Shown here: positions 47,679 to 57,974 of the stretch, piece by piece | Position numbering within the stretch: the first letter of the stretch is position 1 | How the letters are laid out: the number at the start of each line of letters is the position of its first letter | Source of the DNA: Gnetum montanum | Taxonomy: Eukaryota; Streptophyta; Gnetopsida; Gnetales; Gnetaceae | Reading direction: 5' to 3' | DNA length: 64,000 nucleotides | Assembly (NCBI GenBank): GCA_015680685.1 | Contig: MNCI01037567.1 | Location: 37,163-101,162 of the forward strand | Translations under genes and position numbers: made by a program | Notes under the pieces: generated by a model | What the model was told of the DNA's origin: nothing | Seen by the model: the letters and a program-made list of their open reading frames with translations, nothing else | Database searches by the model: none

Positions 47679-47759
47679 GTAAGCTTTATTTTAATCTGAC
47701 ATTTTTCATTTTGGATTTGAATTTATTTGTTTTATTAATTTCATGTTTTGGTTTTATAG
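47679..47759 (+). other. GT-AG intron of family 1 gene, copy B (81 bp)
   Basis: Donor GTAAGC follows CTAGAGAG; the acceptor is GGTTTTATAG. It has the same position and nearly the same length as the 83-bp intron in copy A. Confidence 0.6.
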
Positions 47760-48024
47760 GTTTAAGGTGCACAATGGTGGATTGGTGAAAATGATGAAAC
47801 CTTATCTATAGCCCACATAGCCTTGGAGGAATTTAGGCAAGTTGAGGTCATAAGAGTGCAAGTGCTTAACCAACTTAGTGCAAAGTTTCCCTAGTATTGG
47901 GTGCTATATTTTCATGTGTACCAAAGATGTGTGGTCACCAAATGTGCACATAAATTTTGGGCCCTCCCAGATTTAGAAGCCCATACATAAGTTTAACCTA
48001 TGATTCCAACTTTGCCCAAACTAG

Positions 48025-48251
48025 GTAAATGAAAATTATTTCAATTTTGTCAACATTTTTAACATTTTTTGTTTTTTTAGTTGTCTGATTTATAAATTTT
48101 TAGTTTTTTGGTTTTAAAATTTTAATTTTTTAAATTTTTAGTTTTTATGGTTTTTATGATTTTTAGTTTTTTTGTTTTACTAGTTTACTCTAGACTACAT
48201 TAGTTATTTACAATTTAATGGCTAGTAGGCTAACTATGTTGTGTGTTATAG
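48025..48251 (+). other. GT-AG intron of family 1 gene, copy B (227 bp)
   Basis: Donor AG|GTAAATG; acceptor GTGTGTTATAG. The interior is T-rich and full of TTTTAG motifs. It matches the 251-bp intron of copy A in position. Confidence 0.55.
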
Positions 48252-49004
48252 ATTCTGTGTGTACGTCTACAATCACCATGATCACTTCCAGTAATTTTGA
48301 GGAGAATATCCTCCTCAAGTTTGGTGAAGTAGATAGAGCACATGAATGGCTATCAAACAAGACCTCTATAGATATCTAGCAATGCATCATCAATGCAAGC
48401 TTGTTTTATTTTTTTATGCTCTTTAGTCCATTGATGTCTTAGGCTAAAATTTTGAATGTTTTTGATTCATTTGATGAAGGAGTAACTAAAGTTTTTACAT
48501 ATGTCCATGGTTTTCTTTATTTTAGTATTGATGAGGTAATATTTGGCAATATTTTCGGTGTTCCTGCTAGCAATGTTAAGGTGGCCATTAGATCAAGGAA
48601 AGATGCTAGCTCTAGAGAGGATATGGAGACTTTGCTCAATTCACCTACTAGGGCAATATTTTCTTTTGATAGGTGTGATGTTGAGGAGGTGAACAAGTTG
48701 TAAACACCCCCCTCCCCTTTTTTGCTCTAGATTTTTTCACATGTTTTTGTCACAAAAGAAAACCATAGGAATTCAACAAGCTTGGTGCATGAAAAAAGAT
48801 GTTGGCTGATGATACTAGGTTTGATTGGAGTACATTTTTGGTCACCATTCTAAGGGGTGAAATACAAAAAATTTCAAGAAAACTTAAATCAATGTAGTAT
48901 CTACATTTCATATTTTTTGGTGCATATCTCAAAAGGTTCGTAGAGTTCTTGGTGGTTAAGAAAGATGAAAAGTGGGTAGGACGTGACATTTGCCAACTTT
49001 TCAA

Positions 49005-49161
49005 ACCTTGGGAAGACAACGAATAGACAACAAATAGACAACACAAACTCACTATTTAGCTCTACCATACTTGGTAATTAAAGTCTATGGAATTTGACCA
49101 GATCGTATATGCATACTTGTGATTCTTATGGTTGGGCGTAGGGATACCTTCCCACTCATCA
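49005..49161 (+). mobile_element. 5' LTR remnant of element 1
   Basis: Only the last ~155 bp align with the element 2 LTR: GGGAAGACAACGAAT, TTGACCAGATCGTATATGCAT and TTATGGTTGGGCGTAGGGAT, ending CCCACTCATCA. The upstream ~870 bp are replaced by copy B of family 1. Confidence 0.65.
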
Positions 49162-49162
49162 T

Positions 49163-49180
49163 TGGCACCGTTGTTGGGGA
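49163..49180 (+). other. tRNA-Asp primer binding site, element 1
   Basis: TGGCACCGTTGTTGGGGA matches 15 of 18 bases of the complement of the plant tRNA-Asp(GTC) 3' end. All three differences are transitions. It lies 2 bp after the LTR end. Confidence 0.75.
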
Positions 49181-49329
49181 GTTTAGTTCTACATGCACTA
49201 TCTAAACTTAGTGAAACTTAGTAACCTCGTTGTTCAAATCCTAAGAGTCAAATCTTACAAAAATGAAAATTATTACTACAACTAAATTAAATCATAACTG
49301 CATACTACATATAAATTCATTAATATAAA

Positions 49330-51855
49330 ATGTCTTCTTCTCATAGGAGTCTATCTCTGCCCAGGGGAGACCAAGTGCCTTAACAATATCGGGTGGTATA
49401 TGCTCATCCCGATGAGTATGTACCAAACTTCACCTTCATCTTTCATCAAGATGAAATGTTGTGGTGGCACAACATGGAAGGCAACATCGTGTTGCCACCA
49501 GATTAATCTATTCTAGCGATGCTCCAGCTAATGCTTGCATGACATGGACTTCAACATCTTCATAGGGAGTATGAAATGCAAGATCCTGATTCAAGGGATT
49601 ATCATCCCACTGAAGCACAAAGGTTAATGGATTGTCAATTGGAGCACCAACATGATCTTTTCAAGGGCAAGGGGTCAAACACATTTCCACCTCTACTTGG
49701 CCCATTGGATGGAGGTAAACACTTCTCTAGGGATTTTTCCTTTGGTGACACTCCTCTCTTTGATTTTGGTCAAGGGACCCTCAACTAGAATGTGTAATCC
49801 ACAATTCATAATTTGGCTTCTGGTTGAAAAATATCCAATGACAAAAATGAATCTGGAGGAGCAGGTCATGATAAGGGGGCAAATGGAAGTCATGATCGTG
49901 ATCATCGAAGAGAAGGTGGTAAGTATCAACACGATGCAAGTCCTCCTTCCTCTTTCCCTTCATCATCTTCTTCTTCTTAATTTGGCTTAAATCATGGTTG
50001 TAGAGGGCATGACCATGATGGAGATGAACAATAGGATCAAAACAACAGAAGGGACCATAGGGACTATCGCAATCAAAGGCATGGGTGATCTAGAGAGACC
50101 CACCATCATGAAAGAAGGGTTAGTAGAGAACATCATAGGCACCATCACTATGGCCTTGATGAACCTCTACTTGCCACTCGAAGTATGTTAAACATTACAG
50201 AGGCCATGAGAATTCCAACAAGGCATGTAAAGGATAGCAGAATAAAGAGACTGGACATGAATAAAATTCCTCAGTTTGAGGGAGGCTATGACACTGATCC
50301 GCAAAATCATCTCCAAGCCTTCCAAGATGCATGTGCCTTGTAGAATATTGAGAATGATTGGTAGAAGTTGAAATTATTTTCAAGGACACTCATTAAGGAA
50401 GCAGAAAATTGGTACCAGTCCTTGGAGCTAGAATCAATTTGGCAGTGGAGTATGATGTTAGAATTGTTCAATGACAAATATGAAATGTACCCCCAAGTGT
50501 CCAATCTGAGGAAGCAAATCCAAGGGTGGAAACAAGGAAACCATGAGCCCTTGGATGCTACTATTGGCTGAAACTACTCTTGCTTGCATAAGTGTGTCAT
50601 CCATCGATACTCTCAGCTTGATCAACTCTGCCATATCATAGATGGGTTTTGGTCTAAAACAAGGAAAATCCTTGGCATATATGCTTAAAGGATATTGACA
50701 TAGTTAAGTATCTTTCAAATCCAAAAGTTAATTAAGCAAGTAGCTAGGAAGGAGGGATAATTGATAAAGCAAGAAAGTGCAAAGAAATACAATAAGAACC
50801 ATTCTATTTGCAAAATGGAGATTTGATTTTGTGATAGTGAGGATGAGTTAACCAGAGATGAGGTGGCTAATCAAAAAACCTTTCCACTCTAGAAATTGCT
50901 ATTTGAAATTACAGCTAAGGTTGACTAATTATGGGACTCCATGGACAATAAGTTTTAAGCTATCTTAAAAATTGCTGATGAGTCCAAGGAGCAAAGTGGT
51001 AAGCATGAGCACTAGAGACGTAAGGAAGCTAAGCATGCCATATCCAAAGGTAAGGATAAGATGGCTTTGATAAAGATAATTGTGGACAACAAATTAGATG
51101 ATGATGGAATATGTGACATCTACCAGTATGAACATCCCAAGGGATTTTATCCAATGTGTCACACTTTCAAGAATCTTGGGTGTATGCCTAACATCCATGA
51201 CTTGCACAAAGGCAAACGCTGAAAAGATTATCTTATCCACAAGGCAACTCTCAATAGTTCCACCAACCACAGTAGTATTATCCCAGTGGAACTCCATTAC
51301 AATGCAATGAATTGTAATAGTAGTGGCAGCAACCACAATCATGGGTGTTGGCACCTCTAAGACAGTAGTACCCCTACTAGCAACTAGATCCCTATGGTTA
51401 TTATGTTTAGCAACCTTCATCTCCATGGGACTCCTCTAGTCATGTTGCTACTTACCAACCTCATCACTACCCTCCTAAAGTGTACCAATCACCATATGCA
51501 ATGAGGGACGCCACCTACTATCCATATGCTCCTCCGGTTTCTACACCTACTTCTTCACCTCCTACACAGCTACCACCTACTCCATTCATGCAGGCTGAAT
51601 TACCTACCCAATCATAGCAAAGGAATGCTACAAGGGTGGTTAATCTGCAACCAGTTAACCAACCAAGTGGGTTAGAACGACAATCAAGGAAAAGATCCTT
51701 CTTCCAACCTCACAATCCACCAAAGGCCTTAGACACATCAATGGTTCGTAGTCCTGCTCCTCCACCTTCCTCTACCTCACCTTTATTCGAGTCCCCTTCA
51801 AACCAAAATCCCTCTCAAATCCATACTATAATGTCGACCCATGCTATATCTAATT
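49330..51855 (+). pseudogene. gag: gag of element 1
   Basis: The start MSSSHRS aligns with MSSSHKS of element 2. The N-terminal part has VVYAHPDEYVPNFTFIFHQD and EGNIVLPPD, then a His/Asp/Arg-rich low-complexity stretch (49.85-50.15 kb). Capsid-like DMNKIPQFEGGYDTDPQNHL and NWYQSLELESIWQWSMMLEL follow, then NLRKQIQGWKQGNHEPLDAT (50.25-50.57 kb). Two Cys of the zinc knuckle are lost (CDIYQYEHPKGFYP at about 51.12 kb against CDICHYDHPKGYCP). The tail is Pro/Tyr-rich and ends with a Lys/Arg patch (RQSRKRSFF). Many in-frame stops sit at former CAG, CAA or TGG codons. Confidence 0.7.
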
Positions 51856-51869
51856 AGATTCGAGTCAGT

Positions 51870-52240
51870 AACCTGCCCAAGAAGTTAGCTGATCCTGAGA
51901 GTCCCTTGGTATATTTCCAAATTGCTAGGAATGAGCCTTATAAAGCTCTTCTTAACTCTGGTTCTGGTGTAAATTTGATCTCGCATGAGATGTACACTAT
52001 GTAAAACCTTCTTTCCTTGAAGAAGAGCAACATCAAGCTAGAGCTGGTAGACTAGTCCATCACTATTTCATCAGGACTGGTNTGATTTAGGGTGCCATTG
52101 CGTATAGAAGCTATGGTCAGTAAAGTAAACATCTATCTCTACATGTAAGCAATGTGCACTAGAAGCTGAAATCCAAAGATGTTTGTATGCAACAACCACA
52201 AAATAAGAAGGCACCTAGTGGCTGACAACTGATTTTAGTA
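51870..52240 (+). pseudogene. Protease region of element 1
   Basis: NLPKKLADPESPLVYFQIAR leads to ALLNSGSGVNLIS, the retropepsin motif with the catalytic Asp replaced by Asn (AAC at 51954-51956; GAC to AAC is a single G to A change). A single N at 52082 marks an unresolved base or gap. Confidence 0.6.
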
Positions 52241-53240
52241 CTAGTACATTGTGCATGAAAGCTACTGAGGGCCTAACGTGTGATTATGTTGCAAGTATGA
52301 ATGAACTCGAGCAAGTTCATCACCAACTCTTCAAGGAAGAAAATGATGAGATCAATTGGGGAGAGTTGGATATTCCTAACAATTTCAAACAAGAACCCCT
52401 TGAATTAAAGACATTACTAACTGGAATGAAGTATGTGTTCTTAAAAAATGAAAATCTGGTTATTATTAAATGCCAAACTTGTTGCAGAACAAAAGAAGAT
52501 GTTGATGACTGTTGTGGAAAAATGGTTAACAACCTTTGCTTGGTCATATTCCAAGCTCACAAGAATAAATCCAAGAATATGCCAACACCAAATATACATT
52601 AACCCCACTGTTAAGCTAAAATGACAACCACAATGGTGTTTGAATCCCAAATTAAAGTAGATTATCATAGAGGAGATCGAGCAACTCCTCAAGGCAAGAT
52701 TCATCTACCCTATTCTAGATAATGAGTCGGTTAGTCCACTCATGATTGTGCCCAAGAAATGAGGCAAATGGCAAGTGTGCATCAACTTCAAGTTGCTCAA
52801 TATGGCAACTTTCAAAGATCATTTTCTGTTGCCCTTTGTTGAACAAGTGCTAGACACCATTTCTAGGTACAACTACTACAACTTTCTAGATGGTTATAGT
52901 GGCTATAACCAAATCCAAATCACACCAGAGGACTAAGCAAAGACGACTTTCAAAAGTCCTTGGGGAACTTGTGCTTATCGTCAAATGTCATTCAATCTAT
53001 GTAATGCCCCAACTACATTCCAATGATTAGTCTTTAGCATTTTCCAATAACAAATTGGTAGTGGGGTAAAAGTCTTTATGGATGACTTTTCTACCTACGA
53101 AGCTAAGTTCGAGCAAGCCCTAAACCATCTTGAGCAAAGGAGATGTGTCGAAACAAACCTCTAGCTGAATTGGCAAAAAAACCATCTTATGATCCAAGAA
53201 GGCATAGTCTTGGGGCATCATATCTCAAAAGCAAGAATTG
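52241..53240 (+). pseudogene. Pol linker and RT of element 1
   Basis: The 117-codon open stretch 52249-52599 (INWGELDIPNNFKQEPLELK) is the linker found before RT in Athila-like pol. RT proper starts near 52672 (EEIEQLLKARFIYPILDNE) and continues with VCINFKLLNMATFKDHF, YYNFLDGYSGYNQIQI and TTFKSPWGTCAYRQMSF. The active site FMDD is intact (53075-53086), followed by FSTYEAKFEQALNHLEQ and LGHHISK. Several stops and at least one frameshift after 53.24 kb. Confidence 0.75.
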
Positions 53241-53479
53241 AGTGGATCCTAAAAAGATAAGGATCATCCAGGTAATAACTCATCAACTGGAAATAGTTAA
53301 AGAAGTGTAATCATTCCTTGGTCATATTGGCTACTATCAGTGCTTCATCAAGAATTTTTCAAAAATCACCAAGCTATTGGTTAAATTAACAAAGAAAGAT
53401 GCACCATTTTCTCTACATGTGAAACAACATTTCAATAACTGAAGCAAAATCTTGTTAAGACCCCAATTCTACAAGCACC

Positions 53480-53880
53480 TAATTTGTCCAAGCAATTTTA
53501 TGTGATGACTAATGCATCAAATTATGCTTTGGGGGTAGTTCTTATGTAGTTGGATGATCAAAAATGTCCATATTACATTCACTATGTAAGTCAGAGTATC
53601 ACAGGTGCACAGCTGAACTACACCACCATGGAAAAAGAGTTGATGGTGGTGGTTTTTGCCTTAGAAAAGTTCAAGTACTATGTGCTTGGTTATAAAGTGT
53701 TCATGCACACAAATCATAGCACCATCTAATTTTTAATGAATAAACCAATAGTGAGCCCCCATGTCATATGGTGGCTCATGATTTTGTAAGAGTTCGATCT
53801 TACAATGGTAGATCAAAAGGGTGTGGAAAATGTGGTCATTGACCACTTGTCATGGCTAAGATGGGATGACAAGGAGAAAT
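53480..53880 (+). pseudogene. RNase H of element 1
   Basis: FYVMTNASNYALGVVL corresponds to the DASD..LGAVL start with Asp replaced by Asn. GAQLNYTTMEKELMVVVFAL keeps the catalytic Glu. FMHTNHSTI replaces the usual TDH. It ends with FDLTMVDQKGVENVVIDHLS, the usual linker to integrase. Confidence 0.7.
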
Positions 53881-53929
53881 AAAGTCCCTTATCTGATCAA
53901 TTTCCTAATGAATATCTTCTTGCAAGGAC

Positions 53930-55262
53930 TATTAATGCACAAATGCCCAATGAACCAAGATGGTATGACACCATTCTTACTTATCTACTCAAGAAAGAAC
54001 TGCTACAAGGGCTAGACACTAGGAAGAAATAATAGTTTCTTCACCAGGTTAAGCATTTCATGGAAATCAATGGGAACCTTTACAAAGTATGTCCCGATAG
54101 CCTGGTATGTTGGTGTGTCCCTGACATAGATCAATTGCACATTCTCTAGGATGCTCACGAAGGCCCTTGTGGGGACCATTATGCTAGGAGATGCATGGCC
54201 ATAAAAATCCTTATGGCAAGATATTGCTGACCAACAATCCTCAAGGATGCACACCAATTCATTCACACTTGTGCTCATTGTCAGAGGGATGGTGGAATGA
54301 TAGCTTGAATGGAGGGGCCACAGCAATGGATTTAGCCTCTTGAGCCATTTGATATTTTGGGCATTGACCTTATGGATCCCATCGCACCTTTGTCAAATGG
54401 AAAGGTGTATATAATAGTCACGATTGACTATTGCACTAAGTGGGCAAAAGTAGTAGCCGTCATCGACTATACATCCACTACTGCTTCTTGGTTTGTAGAA
54501 TAGAATATCATAAACAAGTTTGGTATGCCTCATGAATTAATCTCTAACAATTGAACTCATTTCATAAGTTCCACTTTCTAAAAACTTATGCACGACCTGG
54601 GGGTTGAGCACAAACTGACAATACCATATCACCCTCAAGCCAATGGTTAAGCTGAAGTCACTAATCAAGAGATTAGGAAAATTCTAATGTGCACTATTAT
54701 CAAGTAGCGAAGGGATTGGAGCACCAAATTAAAGGATGCCCTCTGGGCCTATCGCTCCACATGGAAGCTTCCCATAGGTTATTCTCCCTATGAGCTCATG
54801 TATGGAAAACCACCAACACTACCTATCCAATCTAAGCTCCGTACACTCTCTACAACCTATGACCTTGACATGGATCCAAGTCTAGCACAAAAGGAAAGAT
54901 TAGTGAACCTCAACATTCTAGATGAAAATTGATTAATGTCCCTATCATCCAATGAAATGCATAAGGTATTCAACAAGAAACTTCATGACCTCAAAATAAG
55001 AAAAGTCAAGTTTCAACCAAGAGACAAGGTTCTCTACTGGAATCCTATACACATACCTCAATGAACCAAATTTCAAATATTGTGTGAAGGATCTTACATT
55101 ATCAAAGAGACTTTTCTATTTGGGGCCATGATTATATATAAACCTGATAGCCCAAACAAGAAGCAATTAGTCAACATCCAACAACTAAAACCTTTCCATG
55201 AGCCCAAGCCAACCAACTTAACAAACACCTTACCAGATGGACAACCACACTCAATCTTTTAG
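53930..55262 (+). pseudogene. Integrase of element 1
   Basis: The HHCC zinc domain is readable (DAHEGPCGDHYARRCMAIK ... HTCAHCQRDG, about 54.15-54.29 kb). The catalytic core has DILGIDLMDPIAPLSNGKVY and IDYCTKWAKVV, then SNN.THF (second Asp to Asn) and PYHPQANG.AEVTNQEIRK (Glu kept). The C-terminal part reads AYRSTWKLPIGYSPYELMYG, then FQPRDKVLYWNP and NIQQLKPFHEPKP, ending at TAG 55260-55262. There are about eight internal stops. Confidence 0.75.
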
Positions 55263-56890
55263 ATCTTCCCCTTCCAACTTAGTTGTGGGGAAGATGGCCA
55301 TCCATACTAACACTTTACACGGCTCCTTAGTCTTTTGACTTTTTTTTTGTTTTACACATTTTTGGTTTTACAACTTTTTATTTTCATATTCTTTATTTTA
55401 CATATTTTTATTTTCTAGGTTATTGATCTTTTCTAAGTTTTTGTTTTACACCATCATTAGTATATTTAATATTTCTTAAATACTCTTTTACTTTATTTTA
55501 TATTTTCTTGTGTTTAGTGTAATTATCTACTCTTTTTTGCTAATAAGGTGCCAAGTACAATGGTAATGTGCTACTCGATGATGGTCTGTATCATTTGTGA
55601 TTTGATTGTTGATGTTTGATTTCTAACTTTGAATGTCATCACTAACAACTAGGACATGGTTTCTTTTCATATAACAAGCAATGAGTCCACATCATCCACC
55701 CATCCACACACTCTATGGTTTTCCTTGTTTTGGAAACATGCAGTCCCTTTTTCATTAATACAACGTTAATAAATTTGTGACTTGTGTAGTTTTTAGAATT
55801 GGGAAGGAATCAGAGTTTAAGATAGTGTATGGCTTCAAATGGATGTGGTATTCTTTGTGCTTTTCCATTTTCTTGTGTGCGAGGGTGTTCTCATGAGCTT
55901 CTCATTATTCCATGTCATTCCACAATAGGAAGTCAAACAAGTCCTTGCATAGTGTGGTCCTCATAAAAAAAGAGAGAGACTGAGAGAGATGAGAATTCAA
56001 AACACACCCCTTGGACAAAATAAATGCAAAAATGCATGGGTCTTTGCATGGTGTGGTTCCCATTCAAAAAAAATATGAGAATTCAAAGCATACCCCTTAG
56101 ACTAAATAAAAGGGCTACAAACAAAAGTTATGGAACTTGTCTTGTCTCCTCTAACTAAGGCCCTTTCTCACTTCCTACTTCTTCTCCAATTTGGAAAGGT
56201 GATTGTTTTGTGGGAGCATTCTTGTATCTCAGTAGATGGACTAGTCTTAGAATGTTGATGCGAAGTCACTAAAAGTGGTTGGTTTTGGTCAAGATTGAGG
56301 ATGGATCCTACCGAGTCATTTAATCACAAACTCCACAAGGGATTTCATGTGACCATAATTAGGAACTCCATTCCATTTCCTCTCTCATCCATCTATGCTT
56401 TTCATGCCTCACCTCATTACCAACTTCATGTTTTGATTTGATGTTTTGGTTTGATGTGTCAGGTTTCTTAATCAGTTACTTCTGGGTTTTTGTACTTAAC
56501 CTTTTGTAACCATTAGTCATCCACGGTGCCCACGAACTCCTTGGTTTAAAGTTATGCAAGGACATAAAAGACCTATGCCTGCTTTGGGAATGACCCACTT
56601 GCATATCTTTTGGTTTGGTTATGTTAAGTTCTTTAACCTTAGACATTTTTCAATCGACTTTTTTTTATTTTACCCCATCAATGCCATCCACTTGTGCACA
56701 TCTTCACAACTATTTTTAGTGAATTTTTTCTTTTTATTGTTGTGAATTTCTATACCCTCTTTTCAATATTCCTTGTGTCAAGCTTTTTCTAAATTTTATG
56801 GACGACTTCTCTTACTTAACCTATTTGTCAGTCTTCCAACTAACATTATCAAGAAATCAATCTACCACAATCACAACTTAGCTAGATAAA
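55263..56890 (+). other. 3' non-coding region of element 1
   Basis: A T-rich stretch (55.33-55.52 kb) is followed by a GA-rich run and a ~100-bp imperfect tandem duplication (55942-56024 and 56041-56110, sharing TTGCAT.GTGTGGT and GAGAATTCAAA). No recognisable env domain is present. Confidence 0.4.
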
Positions 56891-56894
56891 ATCA

Positions 56895-57316
56895 TTGATG
56901 AGACAAGGTATTCAACTGCTATGTGTTACACTTTATATACTAATCCTTTATTTTTCTGTGATTACAGTGGAAGCATGGACTAGAAGTGGCTATCTTTGCC
57001 AAGGAGGATGCAACAATATCACTCACGGGAGATTATTCATGACTGCTGGATCTCTTCTACCTCTCCCTCATTCTTCTATTACCAAGAGGGGTTGGATGTC
57101 ATTGCATCCAAGGGTGTTCTTTCCTATTGTCATGAACACCCAATTTTGTACACAATTGTAATGATGTATGCTCAAGCAATTTTGTATTTTTCTGTTTCCT
57201 CTATGTCACTTTGCATGTCAATTAAACATTTCATACCTCCTAATATATTTTGTAATGGACTTGTTCCTCTTCTTCTATATTTGAGGACAAGTTTTCATTC
57301 AGTTGTGGGGGCATGA
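56895..57316 (+). CDS. Overlapping open frames near the 3' end of element 1
   Basis: Two frames stay open where neighbouring sequence is full of stops: 56895-57158 (88 codons, hydrophobic start) and 56996-57313 (106 codons, starting MPRRMQQYHSREIIHDCW). A splice-acceptor-like TGTGATTACAG precedes the second at about 56958-56968. Athila-like elements often carry an env-like or extra frame between pol and the 3' LTR, so one may be a remnant. No signal peptide plus transmembrane layout typical of env can be claimed. Confidence 0.25.
57303..57313 (+). other. Polypurine tract of element 1
   Basis: TTGTGGGGGCA lies just before the LTR start TGATGA and about 20 bp after GAGGACAAG, the usual arrangement at the 3' end of Athila-like elements. 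Confidence 0.6.
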
Positions 57317-57630
57317 TGAATCATGTTTTACATAGGCTCCAATATCAGAGTGGCCGCGATATCGGGTACATGATATCGAGTATGCGATATCGTGGCCCAA
57401 GATGTGATATTGGGCATGTGATATCGCAAGGTACTCCCAGGCCTATAAATATATCCCTTAGGCACATTATTCAAAAGTAGTTTTTAAAGTCAAGTAGCAA
57501 AATTCTTACAGTTTGTTCATTTGAGAGTTAGAATATTTTCCAAGTGCCTACAACAAGAGGTCTAAGTGTAATTGGATCTTTATTCAAGCATTGATGTACC
57601 AAAAATGCACAATTGTGTTGGCAATAAATA
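57314..57630 (+). mobile_element. Truncated 3' LTR of element 1
   Basis: It starts TGATGAATCATG, carries five GATAT(C/T)-centred dyads (57353-57428), a TATA box TATAAATA at 57444-57451, then text alignable with element 2 (CCAAGTGCCTACAACAAG, TTATTCAAGCATTGATGTACC). Similarity stops near GGCAATAAATA, about 315 bp into an LTR of roughly 1 kb. Confidence 0.7.
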
Positions 57631-57633
57631 TGA

Positions 57634-57912
57634 GCTATCTTAATAAGAGCTAACAATTAAGCTATCTTAATAAGAGCTAACAATTAAGCTATAAAGATGA
57701 GCAATAAAGATTAAACTTCCTTAGCTTTTGTTAGGATCAATGCACAATATCCTAACAAAAGCTAAGGAAGTTTAATCTTTAGCTCATATTATTAAGATAG
57801 ATCCTAATAATATAAATGCACAATGCTAGCTCCTAACAATTTTTCAATTTCAACTTCCATTGCTAGCATTCATGTAAGATAATTGAAATTGAAAAATTGT
57901 TAGGAGCTAGCA
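57634..57912. repeat. Tandem duplication plus two long inverted repeats
   Basis: A perfect 27-bp tandem duplication (57634-57660, 57661-57687) is followed by two inverted repeats. The first has 32-bp perfect arms 57706-57737 and 57749-57780, with an 11-base loop. The second has 30-bp perfect arms 57824-57853 and 57883-57912, with a 29-base loop. ATGCACAAT occurs at 57605, in the first loop (57740) and just before the second stem (57816). The block sits exactly between the truncated LTR and fragment G. Confidence 0.85.
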
Positions 57913-57974
57913 TAATATATCCAATAAGATATTTGTCCTGGATAGCTAATGTATTGCTATTCAATAAAAATAAT

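Larger units (their letters stand above)
43600..48998 (+). mobile_element. Family 1 repeat, copy B
   Basis: This is the plus-strand counterpart of copy A: degenerate AAGGTCAAA tract (43615-44135), tandem array (44.26-44.48 kb plus weaker ~115-bp repeats to about 44.8 kb), AT-rich stretch, then exons from 47228. Similarity to copy A runs to FLVVKKDEKW near 48.98 kb, where it is cut by the LTR remnant of element 1. The 5' boundary abuts element F. Confidence 0.55.
47228..48998 (+). pseudogene. Unrecognised multi-exon coding region of family 1, copy B
   Basis: Exons are inferred at 47228-47678 (acceptor TGTACAG just before), 47760-48024 and 48252 to about 48998. They correspond to copy A exons of 445 nt, 260 nt and more than 1 kb (here 451, 265 and about 750). 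The first exon opens ALMKLVLIVVEL against AFMKPILVVVKL in A, then shifts frame; WFRLGCKYFLIYLLQHY in B matches WFRPGAKEFMAFLLNYF. The third exon has an 83-codon open stretch (48452-48700) with NVFDSFDEGVTKVF and IFGNIFGV. A pyrimidine run at 48706-48726 lies in the exon, and similarity resumes after it (AWKKMLADDTRFDW, FFGAYLKRFVEFLV). Decayed; function unknown. Confidence 0.45.
49000..57630 (+). mobile_element. Athila-like Ty3/gypsy element 1
   Basis: Components in order are a 5' LTR remnant (49005-49161), tRNA-Asp PBS (49163-49180), gag from 49330, protease (51.87-52.08), RT (52.66-53.24), RNase H (53.48-53.88), integrase (53.93-55.26) and a 2-kb 3' region. PPT (57303-57313) and a 3' LTR from 57314, truncated near 57630, complete it. 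All coding parts carry stops. The lineage is assigned by the tRNA-Asp PBS, the FMDDFS form of the RT active site and the GAGGACAAG...GTGGGGG 3' end, all familiar from plant Athila-like elements. Confidence 0.75.

Noticed and set aside
49693-49966. Minus-strand frames within element 1
   Set aside because: They are shadows of the His/Asp-rich part of gag; the plus-strand frame is supported by element 2.
55330-55520. T-rich stretch as a transcription terminator or promoter
   Set aside because: It is low-complexity sequence after pol with no defined signal.
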